DNA of 64,000 nucleotides from Bacteroidales bacterium (lineage in GTDB: Bacteria > Bacteroidota > Bacteroidia > Bacteroidales > UBA932). Shown here one piece after another: positions 50,046 through 59,094 of this stretch. The notes beneath the pieces are model-generated. The model was not told the origin of the DNA, made no database searches, and worked only from the letters and a program-made list of their open reading frames with translations. Made by a program: the position numbers and the translations under genes. Position 1 is the first letter of the stretch, and each line of letters starts with the position of its first letter. Location of the stretch: the NCBI GenBank assembly GCA_017459075.1, contig JAFUDQ010000011.1, forward strand, positions 62,001-126,000, in the 5' to 3' direction.

Positions 50046-50894
50046 ATGGAAACTTTGCAGACAAAACTGATGAGAATAGTCCTCCATCACCCCGGGGACG
50101 GCTTTTATATGGGCACAAGGTTCGACAGGGGCGGAGTGTTCGACAGCCTTGAGGCCTGCGGCACTGAGCTTTGCGGGCGATGGTTCACTTCCTACGACCC
50201 GCTGATGCATGATGCGGTCTGCGGTCCTGCGGAAGAGTTCTCCCCTATCAAAGGCCCTGAAGAAGGCACAATCCTTAAAATCGGCGTCGGTCTTCTTAAG
50301 GACGATGGCGCCCCTTATGACCGGTTCAAACTGTATGAAATCATCCGCCCAGGCAGCTGGAGCATGGAAAATACCGGCGGCAGCATCGTCTTCAGGCACA
50401 CCCTGGAAGGGTTTTACGACTATCGGAAAGAGATTGCGCTCACCGGGGAATCGGCCTTTGAAATACGTCATTCGCTAACGGCGTGTGTGCCGGTTGAGGG
50501 GGAGGTTTACAACCATAACTTTTTCACTCTTGGCAGAATGGCTGTTGGGCCGGACAGGCTGATAGACCTTCCTTTTACTCCAGACGGAGCGTGGAGGGCG
50601 AAATATGACTCTGTGGGTTTCACCGGCAGCGGTGTGCGCTTTAACCGTGCCCTGGCTCCAGGGGAATCGGTATACACCGGCAACATCCACAAAGCCGGAG
50701 AGGAGGGCATGCCCTATGACATTACGCTTAGGGAAGGCCGTTTTGCCGTGCATATCAGGGGGGATGTTCCCGTTAGCAGGACGGTTCTGTGGGCGAATCA
50801 CCGCATTGCCTGCATGGAACCGTACAATAACCTGTCCATTCGCGCAGGAGAGACTTTTTTCTGGAATATAAAATACGACATAACCATACTATGA
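50046..50894 (+). CDS. Aldose-epimerase-like (galactose mutarotase superfamily) protein
   Basis: The 282-residue protein from the ATG at 50046 is a beta-sandwich of the galactose mutarotase superfamily: a GLLK..PYDRFKLYEII strand pair, MENTGGSIVFRHTL, YNHNFFTLGRMAVG (about 157-170, the family's histidine region NHNFF) and PYNNLSIRAGETFFWNIKY at the end. A further ATG 24 bases upstream (50022) would give only about a 13-base leader and a non-matching extension. It is the first gene of the divergent operon, joined to GH3 by a 4-base overlap. It may interconvert anomers of the sugar released by GH3 or GH127. No signal peptide, so cytoplasmic. Confidence 0.78.
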   Translation: METLQTKLMRIVLHHPGDGFYMGTRFDRGGVFDSLEACGTELCGRWFTSYDPLMHDAVCGPAEEFSPIKGPEEGTILKIGVGLLKDDGAPYDRFKLYEIIRPGSWSMENTGGSIVFRHTLEGFYDYRKEIALTGESAFEIRHSLTACVPVEGEVYNHNFFTLGRMAVGPDRLIDLPFTPDGAWRAKYDSVGFTGSGVRFNRALAPGESVYTGNIHKAGEEGMPYDITLREGRFAVHIRGDVPVSRTVLWANHRIACMEPYNNLSIRAGETFFWNIKYDITIL

Positions 50895-53119
50895 AACTGA
50901 ATTTTATTATCCCGCTTGCGCTGGTTTTGGCAGCCGCAGGTTGCAATTCCAACAATTCCAAAAAGGATGTTCCGGTTTACCTGGACCCTTCAAAAACCGT
51001 TGAGCAAAGGGTAGAGGATGCCCTGTCAAGGATGACTTTGAAGGAAAAAGTGGCAATGACGCACGCCCAGTCCAAGTTTTCGTCGGCAGGAGTGCCTTCG
51101 CTTGGCATTCCGGACATCTGGCATACCGACGGCCCTCACGGAATCCGCCCGGAGGTTCTTTGGGACGAATGGGACCAGGCAGGATGGACAAATGATTCCT
51201 GCACGGCTTTCCCGGCTCTTATCAACCTTGCAGCCACCTGGGACCGCGAGCTTTCGCATCTTTACGGAGACTGCATAGGTGCAGAGGCACGCTACCGCAA
51301 AAAAGACATTCTGCTTGGGCCCGGAATCAATATTTGCCGTACCCCGCTTGGCGGCCGAACCTTTGAATACATGGGAGAGGACCCCTACCTTAGCGGGCAG
51401 ATGGTTGTGCCTTACGTAAAAGGTGTGCAAGAGAACGGAGTTGCCGCCTGCGTGAAGCATTTTGCGGCTAATAACCAGGAAACCCGGCGCACCGCCACCA
51501 ATTCCATTGTGGATGACAGGACGATGTATGAAATCTATCTTCCGGCTTTCAAGGCTGCCGTTGTTGACGGCGGAGCCTGGGCTATCATGGGTTCATACAA
51601 CCTTTACAACGGCCAGTTCAACTGCCACAACAAGAAGCTGCTGGTAGATATCCTTAAGGGTGAATGGGGCTTTGACGGCGTTGTGGTAAGCGACTGGGGC
51701 GGAACAAGGGATGACGACGAGGCTATTGTAAACGGCCTTGACATAGAGATGGGTACCTGGACAAATGGCCTTCGCGGAGCGGCTTCTGACAGCTATGCGG
51801 CTTATCACCTGGCTAATCCTTACCTGGCCCGCCTTGCGGACGGAAGGGCTTCTGAAGATGTCCTGAACGACAAGGTAAGGCGCATCCTGCGTACGGTTTT
51901 CCGCACTTCCATGAGCGCTGAGCCTCATTTCGGACGCTTTACTTCCCCGGAGCATTTTGCAGCTGCCCGCAAGATTGCAACGGACGGCATCGTCCTGCTT
52001 AAGAACGATGGCGCCCTGCCGCTTAACGTTCCCGAGGGCGGAAAGCTTCTTGTGGTTGGAGAGAATGCTTACAAGATGATGGTTGTGGGCGGAGGAAGCT
52101 CCAACCTTAAGACCAAATATGAGATTATTCCGCTGGATGCCCTGCACGAGGTTTATGACGGAAAGGCTACTGTTGTCTGGGAGCGCGGTTACGTTGGAGA
52201 CCCTACGACTGATTATAACAAAGTGGTTACAGGCCAGGACCTTAGCGAGAGCCGTCCGGCTGATGTTCTTATTGCCGATGCTGCCGCTGCTGCAAAGGAG
52301 GCTGATTGCATTCTTTATATTGGCGGCCTTAACAAGAGTGCCGGACAGGATAATGAGAGCACCGACAGGGGCGATATCCTGCTTCCTTACGGGCAGGAGA
52401 AACTTATCGAGGCTCTTGCCGCTACCGGAAAGACCCTTGTGGTTGTGAATATTTCCGGTTCTCCCGTGGCGATGCCCTGGGCAGACAAGGCCAATGCCAT
52501 TGTGCAGGCCTGGTACGGCGGTTCCGAGAGCGGCCATGCCCTTGTGGATGTGCTGACCGGCGCCGTGAATCCTTCCGGAAAGTTGCCTTTTACCGTTCCC
52601 TTTGCCCTTGCCGACGGCCCTATCAAGACCGAGCGCCAGTATCCCGGCGTCCGCGAGGAGGGCAAGCAGTGGTGGCAGGAGTATTATGACGAGGGAGTGT
52701 TTGTTGGCTACCGCTGGTTTACTTCCAAGGATATTCCCGTGCAGTATCCCTTCGGCTATGGTTTGAGCTATACTACTTTTGATATTGCCGATGCTGCCGT
52801 GAAGGCTTCCGGTGACGGCTGGAAGGTGACGGCTACCCTTAAGAATACCGGCAGCGTTGCCGGGGCCGAGGTTGTGCAGCTTTATATTTCTGACAAGGAG
52901 GCTTCAGTAGAGCGCCCTGTAAGGGAGCTCAAGGGCTTTGAGAAGATTTACCTGGAGCCGGGCGAGAGCCGCCGGGTAGAGTTTACTGTGGGCAAGGATG
53001 CCCTTAGCTGGTTTGATGCAGGGAAACACGCCTGGGTTGCAGAGCCTGGAGATTTTGAGGCTCAACTTGGTACTTCTTCTACCGATATTCGTGCAACGGT
53101 TAATTTTACGCTTAAATGA
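50891..53119 (+). CDS. GH3 beta-glycosidase lipoprotein
   Basis: The 742-residue lipoprotein (lipobox AAAGC, Cys18) is a full GH3 enzyme. The N-terminal barrel contains DGPHGIRPE (80-88), the KHF..NNQE region (189-197) and the nucleophile Asp268 in VVVSDWGG. The alpha/beta sandwich (about 380-590) follows, and a C-terminal FnIII-like domain ends with PVRELKGFEKIYLEPGESRRVEFTV. GH3 enzymes are mostly beta-glucosidases, beta-xylosidases or beta-N-acetylglucosaminidases; the NNQE and KHFA features fit beta-glucosidase/xylosidase types more than NagZ, which has KH(F/L)PGHG. The start overlaps the previous stop by 4 bases and its own stop overlaps the GH127 start by 4. Confidence 0.95.
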   Translation: MKLNFIIPLALVLAAAGCNSNNSKKDVPVYLDPSKTVEQRVEDALSRMTLKEKVAMTHAQSKFSSAGVPSLGIPDIWHTDGPHGIRPEVLWDEWDQAGWTNDSCTAFPALINLAATWDRELSHLYGDCIGAEARYRKKDILLGPGINICRTPLGGRTFEYMGEDPYLSGQMVVPYVKGVQENGVAACVKHFAANNQETRRTATNSIVDDRTMYEIYLPAFKAAVVDGGAWAIMGSYNLYNGQFNCHNKKLLVDILKGEWGFDGVVVSDWGGTRDDDEAIVNGLDIEMGTWTNGLRGAASDSYAAYHLANPYLARLADGRASEDVLNDKVRRILRTVFRTSMSAEPHFGRFTSPEHFAAARKIATDGIVLLKNDGALPLNVPEGGKLLVVGENAYKMMVVGGGSSNLKTKYEIIPLDALHEVYDGKATVVWERGYVGDPTTDYNKVVTGQDLSESRPADVLIADAAAAAKEADCILYIGGLNKSAGQDNESTDRGDILLPYGQEKLIEALAATGKTLVVVNISGSPVAMPWADKANAIVQAWYGGSESGHALVDVLTGAVNPSGKLPFTVPFALADGPIKTERQYPGVREEGKQWWQEYYDEGVFVGYRWFTSKDIPVQYPFGYGLSYTTFDIADAAVKASGDGWKVTATLKNTGSVAGAEVVQLYISDKEASVERPVRELKGFEKIYLEPGESRRVEFTVGKDALSWFDAGKHAWVAEPGDFEAQLGTSSTDIRATVNFTLK

Positions 53120-55125
53120 GAAGGACGATAGCTGTTATTTTTTCGCTGGTTTTGCTGGTGGGCGGGGCTACCGCGCAGGTTTTTAACAGGGAGCCGCTGG
53201 AGGCCACGCTGTATGCGGGGATGCCCCTCGGCTCCGTGAGAGCCGAGGGCTGGCTGCGGGAGCAGCTCAGCCGTCAGGCCGCTGGCCTGACAGGGCATCT
53301 GGACGAGGTATACCCTGCTGTAATGGGGCCGTCCAACGCATGGCTTGGCGGCGATGGCGACGCCTGGGAGCGCGGCCCTTACTGGATTGACGGACTGCTC
53401 CCCCTGGCCTATATCCTTAACGATAAATCCCTGATAGACAAGGCTTTGCCCTGGGTGGAGAGCATACTTGGTTCCCAGCAGGAGGACGGCTACATCGGCC
53501 CTGCAACAGATCATCCCTTTGTATATGGGCTTCAGCGCGGAGGGTCGCATGACTGGTGGCCCAAAATGGTGGCCCTTAAAATATTGCAGCAGTATTATTC
53601 TGCCACAGGGGACGAGAGGGTGATTCAATGCCTTAAGGGTTATTTCCGCTATCAGGCGGAGCATCTTGAAAAGACTCCCCTTAATAAATGGAGCGATTGG
53701 GGACAGTGGCGCGGGGCTGATAACCTCAACGTTGTCTACTGGCTTTACAACATTACGGGTGAGGAGTGGCTGCTTGACCTTGGAAAGCTTATTCATTCAC
53801 AGACGACTGACTGGACTTCCCTCTTTCTTGACGGGAGCATTTTCTACAATCAGGGCAGCGTTCACTGCGTGAATCTGGGACAGGGTTTCAAGGCTCCGTC
53901 CGTTTGGTGGCAGTATTCGCATGACTCCAGGGACCTTGAGGCTCCACATCAGGCCGTCAAGACCATTCGCCATACCGTGGGCTTCCCTACCGGTCTTTGG
54001 GCCGGAGATGAGATGCTGCATTTTGGCCTTCCTACCCGTGGCAGCGAGCTTTGTACCGCTGTGGAAATGATGTATTCCCTTGAGGAGATGCTTCGCATTA
54101 CCGGCGACATTCGTTGGGCTGATTATCTTGAGCGCGTGGCTTACAACGCCCTTCCTTCCCAGATTAATGACGATTTTACCGGGAAGCAGTATTATCAGCA
54201 GGTTAATCAGGTGTCCTGCGACCTTTCGTGGAGGACTTTTTCTACTCCCCATGACGATACCGATGTGTTGTTCGGCACGTTGAACGGCTATCCTTGCTGC
54301 CTTTCGAATATGCATCAGGGCTGGCCTAAATTCACTGCCAACCTTTGGTATGCGAGTTCCGATGGCGGCCTGGCGGCTCTTGTGTACGCTCCTTCTTCCG
54401 TTACGGCGAAGGTTGCCGGGGGCATAGAGGTAAACATCACTGAATCAACTGATTATCCTTTCAGGGATAAGGTTAATTTCACCATCGGCTTTACTTCAAA
54501 GAAGGTGAAGAAGGCAGCGTTCCCTCTCAGGCTTCGCGTGCCGCAGTGGTGTAATTCGGCTTCGGTTTCCATAAACGGGGAGGCCGTAGAGGCCAGTGCC
54601 CATGATGGCGTTATTTTCCTGTCCCGTGAGTGGAAAAGGGGTGACCGTGTTTGCCTGACTCTTCCTATGGAGGTTCGGACGGAGGAGTGGTTTGACAAGG
54701 CCTGGAGCGTTGTACGCGGGCCTCTTGTATATGCCTTGGAAATGGAGGAGACCTGGTCTTGGAAGCCTTTTGAGGGGGCTCATCGTCACTTTGGCGATGG
54801 TGCCTGGGAGATTTCTTCTTCCACTCCTTGGAATTACTGCCTTATGAGGGATAGTTTTTCTGCTGAGGACTGCATTGTGACTGAGCGTGCCGATGGTTTC
54901 CCGGATTATCCATGGAATGTTCAGAGTGCGCCTATTGGCATTACTGTTCCGGCGAGGACTCTGCCTCACTGGAAGGTGGTTGACAGCGTAGCTTTCTGGA
55001 CAGAGGATGGCGATGACAGTGGGGAGCCCTGCGAAATCAGGCTAATTCCTTACGGCTGCACCACGCTCCGTATTGCCGCCTTCCCCACCCGCATCGTCCC
55101 CTGGGACCTTCCCTTCCGCAAATAA
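53116..55125 (+). CDS. GH127-type (DUF1680) glycoside hydrolase
   Basis: The 669-residue secreted protein (signal peptide about 1-20, ending ATAQ) is of the GH127/DUF1680 group, whose founder is a beta-L-arabinofuranosidase. The (alpha/alpha)6 barrel shows LDEVYPAVMGPSNAWLGGDG, PYWIDGLLPLAYIL, GSELCTAVEMMYSLEEML and GYPCCLSNMHQGWPKF. The Cys-Cys pair matches the nucleophile/zinc-ligand cysteines of the family (Cys417/418 in HypBA1), and Glu in AVEMM matches the acid/base region. It is the last gene of the divergent operon. The family also includes related groups (GH137, GH142, GH146), so the sugar specificity is open. Confidence 0.9.
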   Translation: MRRTIAVIFSLVLLVGGATAQVFNREPLEATLYAGMPLGSVRAEGWLREQLSRQAAGLTGHLDEVYPAVMGPSNAWLGGDGDAWERGPYWIDGLLPLAYILNDKSLIDKALPWVESILGSQQEDGYIGPATDHPFVYGLQRGGSHDWWPKMVALKILQQYYSATGDERVIQCLKGYFRYQAEHLEKTPLNKWSDWGQWRGADNLNVVYWLYNITGEEWLLDLGKLIHSQTTDWTSLFLDGSIFYNQGSVHCVNLGQGFKAPSVWWQYSHDSRDLEAPHQAVKTIRHTVGFPTGLWAGDEMLHFGLPTRGSELCTAVEMMYSLEEMLRITGDIRWADYLERVAYNALPSQINDDFTGKQYYQQVNQVSCDLSWRTFSTPHDDTDVLFGTLNGYPCCLSNMHQGWPKFTANLWYASSDGGLAALVYAPSSVTAKVAGGIEVNITESTDYPFRDKVNFTIGFTSKKVKKAAFPLRLRVPQWCNSASVSINGEAVEASAHDGVIFLSREWKRGDRVCLTLPMEVRTEEWFDKAWSVVRGPLVYALEMEETWSWKPFEGAHRHFGDGAWEISSSTPWNYCLMRDSFSAEDCIVTERADGFPDYPWNVQSAPIGITVPARTLPHWKVVDSVAFWTEDGDDSGEPCEIRLIPYGCTTLRIAAFPTRIVPWDLPFRK

Positions 55126-55399
55126 GCGCCTATTCCACTGCTATAGCTTCTCATGGCCAACGCACCGCTTTTCTTGTTATTCAGAGCGGAGCATTCGTGC
55201 CACTTCGGCTTTGGCTTTCTGGAACTGGAAACATCGGCCTCAGACAAATATGGCTCAATATTGCCGTCCTATGCAAGGATGTTACATTAAAGAGTAAAAA
55301 AACTTAAAAAAAATTTGCAGGTTACGAAAAATGCCGTATCTTTGCAATCCGGTTTCACCAAATGCGGGATGTCGCGCACCAAACGCGCATTTACATACT
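55126..55399. other. Intergenic stretch between GH127 and tRNA-Gly
   Basis: No convincing coding frame or repeat is seen here. A 65-codon frame on the minus strand overlaps the GH127 end and has no recognisable features. The last 85 bases are A-rich and hold the tRNA promoter. Confidence 0.5.
55314..55344 (+). promoter_or_regulatory. tRNA-Gly promoter
   Basis: TTTG (55314-55317), exactly 19 bases, TATCTTTG (55337-55344), a perfect Bacteroidota promoter about 56 bases before the tRNA. Confidence 0.85.
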
Positions 55400-55472
<73 letters not shown>

Positions 55473-55474
55473 CA

Positions 55475-55507
55475 AAAAAATGACAGCCCGCAAGGCTGTC
55501 ATTTTTC
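55475..55507. terminator. Bidirectional terminator between tRNA-Gly and dipeptidase gene
   Basis: TGACAGCC (55481-55488) with GGCTGTCA (55494-55501), loop CGCAA, flanked by A run and T run, so it can serve both the tRNA and the convergent C69 gene, whose stop is at 55510. Confidence 0.85.
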
Positions 55508-55509
55508 TT

Positions 55510-57324
55510 TTATTCGGTTTTCAGTTCTTTGACTTCAAGGATTTCTCCGTTCTGAGTGGCGACGGCTGCCTTCCAGGTTTCATTGTAGCCGCCGTACTGG
55601 ATTTTTGCCGGAATGGTCTCCGTGTACTCGTTGTGAACGAATGAGCCGTCCTCGTTCTGGGACTTGATGTTGCCGTCAATAAACTTCACCAAAAGCAGCT
55701 CCTCCATGGTTTTCCACGCCGCGAACTGGTTCTGGGCCGTTTCAACTGAATACTTTGTGAGATACTTCTTGACTGCCGCAAAAGCCTCCCCAGTATCCCG
55801 CTTGGGGTCGTAAGAAGTACCCTTCTTGCCAGCCTTCTCGCTCTGCTTGTCGGCTATCGCCGTGTACATTTCAAGAGCCGCCATGTCAATCTTACCAAGC
55901 CCGGCAATCTGGTCATTCTCAAATTTATCCAGACGCTCACGGACAAACGGAGCCATCCTGTCATACATCTTATAGCAGGCATTGGAAACGCGGTTATTCA
56001 GCCAGAAAGAAGACGTAGCCGAATACTTCAGCATATTGCCATTACCCTCACGGAAGCACTCCGGAACCTCGTTCGTATTAGTGTAAATAGGTGTAAGGTA
56101 AGAAGTTGCAGCATCATCGGTGCCGAACCAAATAACTCCGCCAATAAGGTCGGGAAGTGAAGGACGGGTCTGCCCTACGAACCAGAAGCCGGTCTGCTGG
56201 GTCGCAATCGCCCTCTCATTAACGTAAGTTTTGCCATCGTACTCAAACTCCATCGGCCTCCACCTGTAAGGAAGGGCGTTTCCGCCGGCACCGATGTCGG
56301 TTGTCATATCTATCGGCGTACCCTCATAATGATCCCTCATGGCATCGGCTACATCTTTGACTGTCAGCTTCTTGGAAGGAGCGATGCACAAAGGCATACG
56401 GTTTTTTGGATTGCTGCCAAAGGCATAGTCAAAATAGGAATAGGCATCCTTAGTTACCATGCGGCCTGTCTCATCCTCAAAGGTGAACCATCCGTTGCTA
56501 AGGATATTGAAAGCACTCCAGACACGGGCCTCGCAGGCACGCAGGGCACCGAAATCAAGGGGAGCATAAGCATCGCAGAAGCTGAACTCCTCGTCCTCGC
56601 CTTCAAAATAACCCTTCTTGCGGGCGAAAGAAATCACATCCTTTGAATAAATGCAATTCTCCGGGTCGTTGAGGGCGAAGGTCGATATCCTTGACTGATT
56701 GGCATGGCTTGAGATATATCCGTCCGGAATCCTTACTGCTACCCATACGATGCCTTTGTTTATATTGCGGCCGTTCCTGAGATTTGTTCCTTTGCCGATG
56801 ATTTCAAGAATCCAGGCTTCATCTTTGTCGGCAATAGAGAAAGACTCGCCGCTGGAATAATAACCGTATGTGTTTGCAAGGCTTGTGATGCATTCTATGG
56901 CCTCGCGGGCGGTGCGGCAGCGCTCAAGTGCGATGTAAATGAGCGAACCGTAGTCAATGCCGCCCTTCTTGTCATGGAGTTCTGCACGCCCGCCGAAAGT
57001 GGTCTCTGCGATGATGAGCTGATGCTCATTCATATTGCCGACTCTCTTGTAGGTATGGGCAATCTGGTCAATCTCTCCGAGGAAGCGTCCCGAGTCCCAG
57101 TCCACGATAGCCCTCATGCTGCCGGGCTTCCAGTCCTTTGCATCCTGGAAATACAATTCTCCGTATAAAGCGTGCGAATCTGCCGCATAAGAAATCATGA
57201 ACGACCCGTCTGCGCTTGCGCCCTTCGTGACGATGATATTCGTGCAAGCGTCTGATGTCCAGGTATTTGCAGACAACATCATTGCTCCTGCCACCATGAT
57301 TCCAATTATAGTTTTTACCTTCAT
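55510..57324 (-). CDS. C69-family dipeptidase
   Basis: Peptidase family C69 enzymes are N-terminal-nucleophile dipeptidases. From the ATG at 57322-57324 the product has 604 residues: a signal sequence, then TSDACTNIIVTKGASADGS, where Cys27 becomes the N-terminal nucleophile after processing. Other matches are NEHQLIIAETTFGGRAEL, GIDYGSLIYIALERCRTAREAIE and TNIIV. A longer frame would add 79 residues that lie over the promoter region and are not family-like. The protein is secreted or periplasmic and probably supplies amino acids by cutting dipeptides. Minus-strand promoter at 57397-57427. Confidence 0.92.
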   Translation of the reverse strand: MKVKTIIGIMVAGAMMLSANTWTSDACTNIIVTKGASADGSFMISYAADSHALYGELYFQDAKDWKPGSMRAIVDWDSGRFLGEIDQIAHTYKRVGNMNEHQLIIAETTFGGRAELHDKKGGIDYGSLIYIALERCRTAREAIECITSLANTYGYYSSGESFSIADKDEAWILEIIGKGTNLRNGRNINKGIVWVAVRIPDGYISSHANQSRISTFALNDPENCIYSKDVISFARKKGYFEGEDEEFSFCDAYAPLDFGALRACEARVWSAFNILSNGWFTFEDETGRMVTKDAYSYFDYAFGSNPKNRMPLCIAPSKKLTVKDVADAMRDHYEGTPIDMTTDIGAGGNALPYRWRPMEFEYDGKTYVNERAIATQQTGFWFVGQTRPSLPDLIGGVIWFGTDDAATSYLTPIYTNTNEVPECFREGNGNMLKYSATSSFWLNNRVSNACYKMYDRMAPFVRERLDKFENDQIAGLGKIDMAALEMYTAIADKQSEKAGKKGTSYDPKRDTGEAFAAVKKYLTKYSVETAQNQFAAWKTMEELLLVKFIDGNIKSQNEDGSFVHNEYTETIPAKIQYGGYNETWKAAVATQNGEILEVKELKTE

Positions 57325-57325
57325 T

Positions 57326-57356
57326 TTTGAAATGTTTATGTATTTTTCTAAATTTG
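57326..57356 (+). promoter_or_regulatory. Promoter of the small secreted protein and pheS
   Basis: TTTG (57326-57329), exactly 19 bases, TAAATTTG (57349-57356). It begins 2 bases from the dipeptidase ATG, so the two divergent units share less than 100 bases. Confidence 0.75.
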
Positions 57357-57396
57357 TAGTCCGATTGTTCCGGTTTTCCGGGCCGATGTGGATTTG

Positions 57397-57427
57397 CAAA
57401 GCTATAAAAAATTGTGCTAAAATGAAA
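57397..57427 (-). promoter_or_regulatory. Promoter of the C69 dipeptidase gene
   Basis: On the minus strand TTTC (57424-57427, one mismatch to TTTG), exactly 19 bases, TAGCTTTG (57397-57404). The -33 box lies in the start codon region of the divergent gene. Confidence 0.6.
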
Positions 57428-57862
57428 AAGGTTCTGATATCTGCTACTGTTTGTTTGGCATTATTTGCCGCATTTTCTGTGTCTTCAGTGGCACAGAATC
57501 CGGAAAAGCAACCCACTCCGGAAGAGATGGCATCGGCCGAAACCGAACGCCTGGAGCGCATCCTGAAGCTTGAGGACTGGCAGGTGTTTTATGTAGATTC
57601 CACCTTGCAGCATGACTATGCCGCCCTTGAAGCGGAAATGAAGAGCATGCAGGAGGGAAAAGTTGGAAACGTCGATTTGTATTATGAGGTCAGCGACAAG
57701 TGGATGGATCAGATTGACAATTCCTTCAAGAAATGGTTCACACCTGAGCAATGGCAGAAGTACCTTAAGAAAGCCGGTGCAGGAAAAGCTCAAAAGGCTC
57801 GCGAAAAACGCCGTGCAAAGGCAGCCAAGGCCACAATGGACCTGTCGGCTACCACAAAATAA
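57422..57862 (+). CDS. Small secreted or periplasmic protein of unknown function
   Basis: The 146-residue protein has a clear signal peptide (MKKVLISATVCLALFAAFSVSSVAQ). The rest is helical and highly charged: SAETERLERILKLEDWQVFYVDSTLQHDYAALEAEMKSMQ and FTPEQWQKYLKKAGAGKAQKAREKRRAKAAKA at the basic C-terminus. The helix pattern and FTPEQWQKY remind one of Spy-like periplasmic helical proteins (LTxxQ motif) in Bacteroidota, but the match is weak. It lies 26 bases upstream of pheS with no promoter between, so it is probably co-transcribed. Confidence 0.7.
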   Translation: MKKVLISATVCLALFAAFSVSSVAQNPEKQPTPEEMASAETERLERILKLEDWQVFYVDSTLQHDYAALEAEMKSMQEGKVGNVDLYYEVSDKWMDQIDNSFKKWFTPEQWQKYLKKAGAGKAQKAREKRRAKAAKATMDLSATTK

Positions 57863-57888
57863 TTTGAACAAAAAGAATAAGAAAAAAT

Positions 57889-58917
57889 ATGAAAGAGCGG
57901 ATTGAAAAGATTGCTGAAGAGCTGAAGACCCTTCAGTGCAAGACAGAAAAGGAAGTAGAAGAGGCAAGGGTTCGCCTTCTTGGCAAAAAGGGTGAAATTA
58001 CAGCCCTTTTCGATGAGTTCCGCACCATCGCTCCGGAACTGAAGAGAGAATTCGGCCAGAAACTCAATGTCCTGAAAAAGGATGCGGCTGCGAAAATCGA
58101 AGAGCTTAAAGCCTCCGCATCGGCTTCAGGAAGCGCCTCTGGCAGCAGCGAGGATGTTACAATGCCGGGAGAGCCGCATACGCTTGGCTCCCGCCACCCT
58201 GTTTCAATCGCCAGGGAGCAGATAGTCAACATCTTCCGTAAATTCGGTTACGATGTCGCAGAGGGCCCGGAGATTGAGGATGATTACCATGTATTTGAGG
58301 CTCTGAATTTCCCTCCAAACCATCCGGCAAGGGATATGCAGGATACCTTCTTCGTTTCCAACGGACACCTGAATCCGCTGCTCCTCCGCACCCACACTTC
58401 AAGTGTTCAGGTACGTACGATGGAGAAGAGCCAGCTGCCTATTCGCGTAATCTGCCCTGGCCGCGTTTTCCGCAATGAGGCAATTTCCGCCCGCGCACAC
58501 TGCATTTTCCACCAGGTTGAGGGTCTTTACATCGATGAGAACGTGACTTTCGCAGACCTCAAACAGGCGATTCTGCTTTTTGCACGCGAGATGTTCGGCC
58601 CTGATACCCAGATTCGTATGAGGCCGTCTTACTTCCCGTTCACAGAGCCGTCGGCAGAGGTCGATGTCAGCTGCAATATCTGCCATGGAAAAGGCTGCAA
58701 TATCTGCAAGGGTACCGGCTGGCTTGAGATTCTTGGCTGCGGTATGGTAGACCCTAACGTGCTGGAGGCTTCAGGAATAGACTCCAAGAAGTACAGCGGT
58801 TTTGCCTTCGGAATGGGTGTAGAGCGTATTGCCATGCTAAAGTGGCAGGTAAATGACCTCCGCCATTACTTTGAGAACGACATGCGTTTCCTCCGCGAGT
58901 TCTCCACCACGGTATAA
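57889..58917 (+). CDS. pheS: Phenylalanine-tRNA ligase alpha subunit
   Basis: PheS charges tRNA-Phe as part of the alpha2-beta2 enzyme. The 342-residue product is full length: an N-terminal coiled coil that reaches the tRNA (about 1-85), then the class II catalytic core with HPVSIAREQIVNIFRKFGYDVAEGPEIEDDYHVFEALNFP, DTFF, LLRTHTSSVQVRTM (motif 2 region), FHQVEGLYID and motif 3 FAFGMGVERIAML near the C-terminus. CNICHGKGCNICKGTGWLEILGCGMV is the usual PheS loop with its cysteine pairs. No pheT gene is in this window. A terminator follows. Confidence 0.97.
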   Translation: MKERIEKIAEELKTLQCKTEKEVEEARVRLLGKKGEITALFDEFRTIAPELKREFGQKLNVLKKDAAAKIEELKASASASGSASGSSEDVTMPGEPHTLGSRHPVSIAREQIVNIFRKFGYDVAEGPEIEDDYHVFEALNFPPNHPARDMQDTFFVSNGHLNPLLLRTHTSSVQVRTMEKSQLPIRVICPGRVFRNEAISARAHCIFHQVEGLYIDENVTFADLKQAILLFAREMFGPDTQIRMRPSYFPFTEPSAEVDVSCNICHGKGCNICKGTGWLEILGCGMVDPNVLEASGIDSKKYSGFAFGMGVERIAMLKWQVNDLRHYFENDMRFLREFSTTV

Positions 58918-58981
58918 AACCAGCAGGAGAAAGCCCGGAATGGCCGGAATATGGGCGTTAGGGGTGTTTTGAGATGGGTAT

Positions 58982-59012
58982 AAAGCCCGCAGTGACTGAA
59001 ACTGCGGGCTTT
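58982..59012. terminator. Terminator after pheS
   Basis: A 12-base perfect stem AAAGCCCGCAGT with ACTGCGGGCTTT around a 7-base loop. It lies in the 177-base gap to the convergent hppA gene (stop at 59095), which holds nothing else I can support. Confidence 0.85.
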
Positions 59013-59094
59013 ATCTTGGTCTCCAGAGGGGCTTAAAGCCCATGAAACGCCATTTCCGTGCTTTTAGACTTGGTGAAAATCTTTACCTCGTTTA

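Noticed and set aside
55050..55247. A 65-codon minus-strand frame in the gap before tRNA-Gly
   Set aside because: It overlaps the GH127 3' end, lacks a promoter box and has no recognisable pattern.
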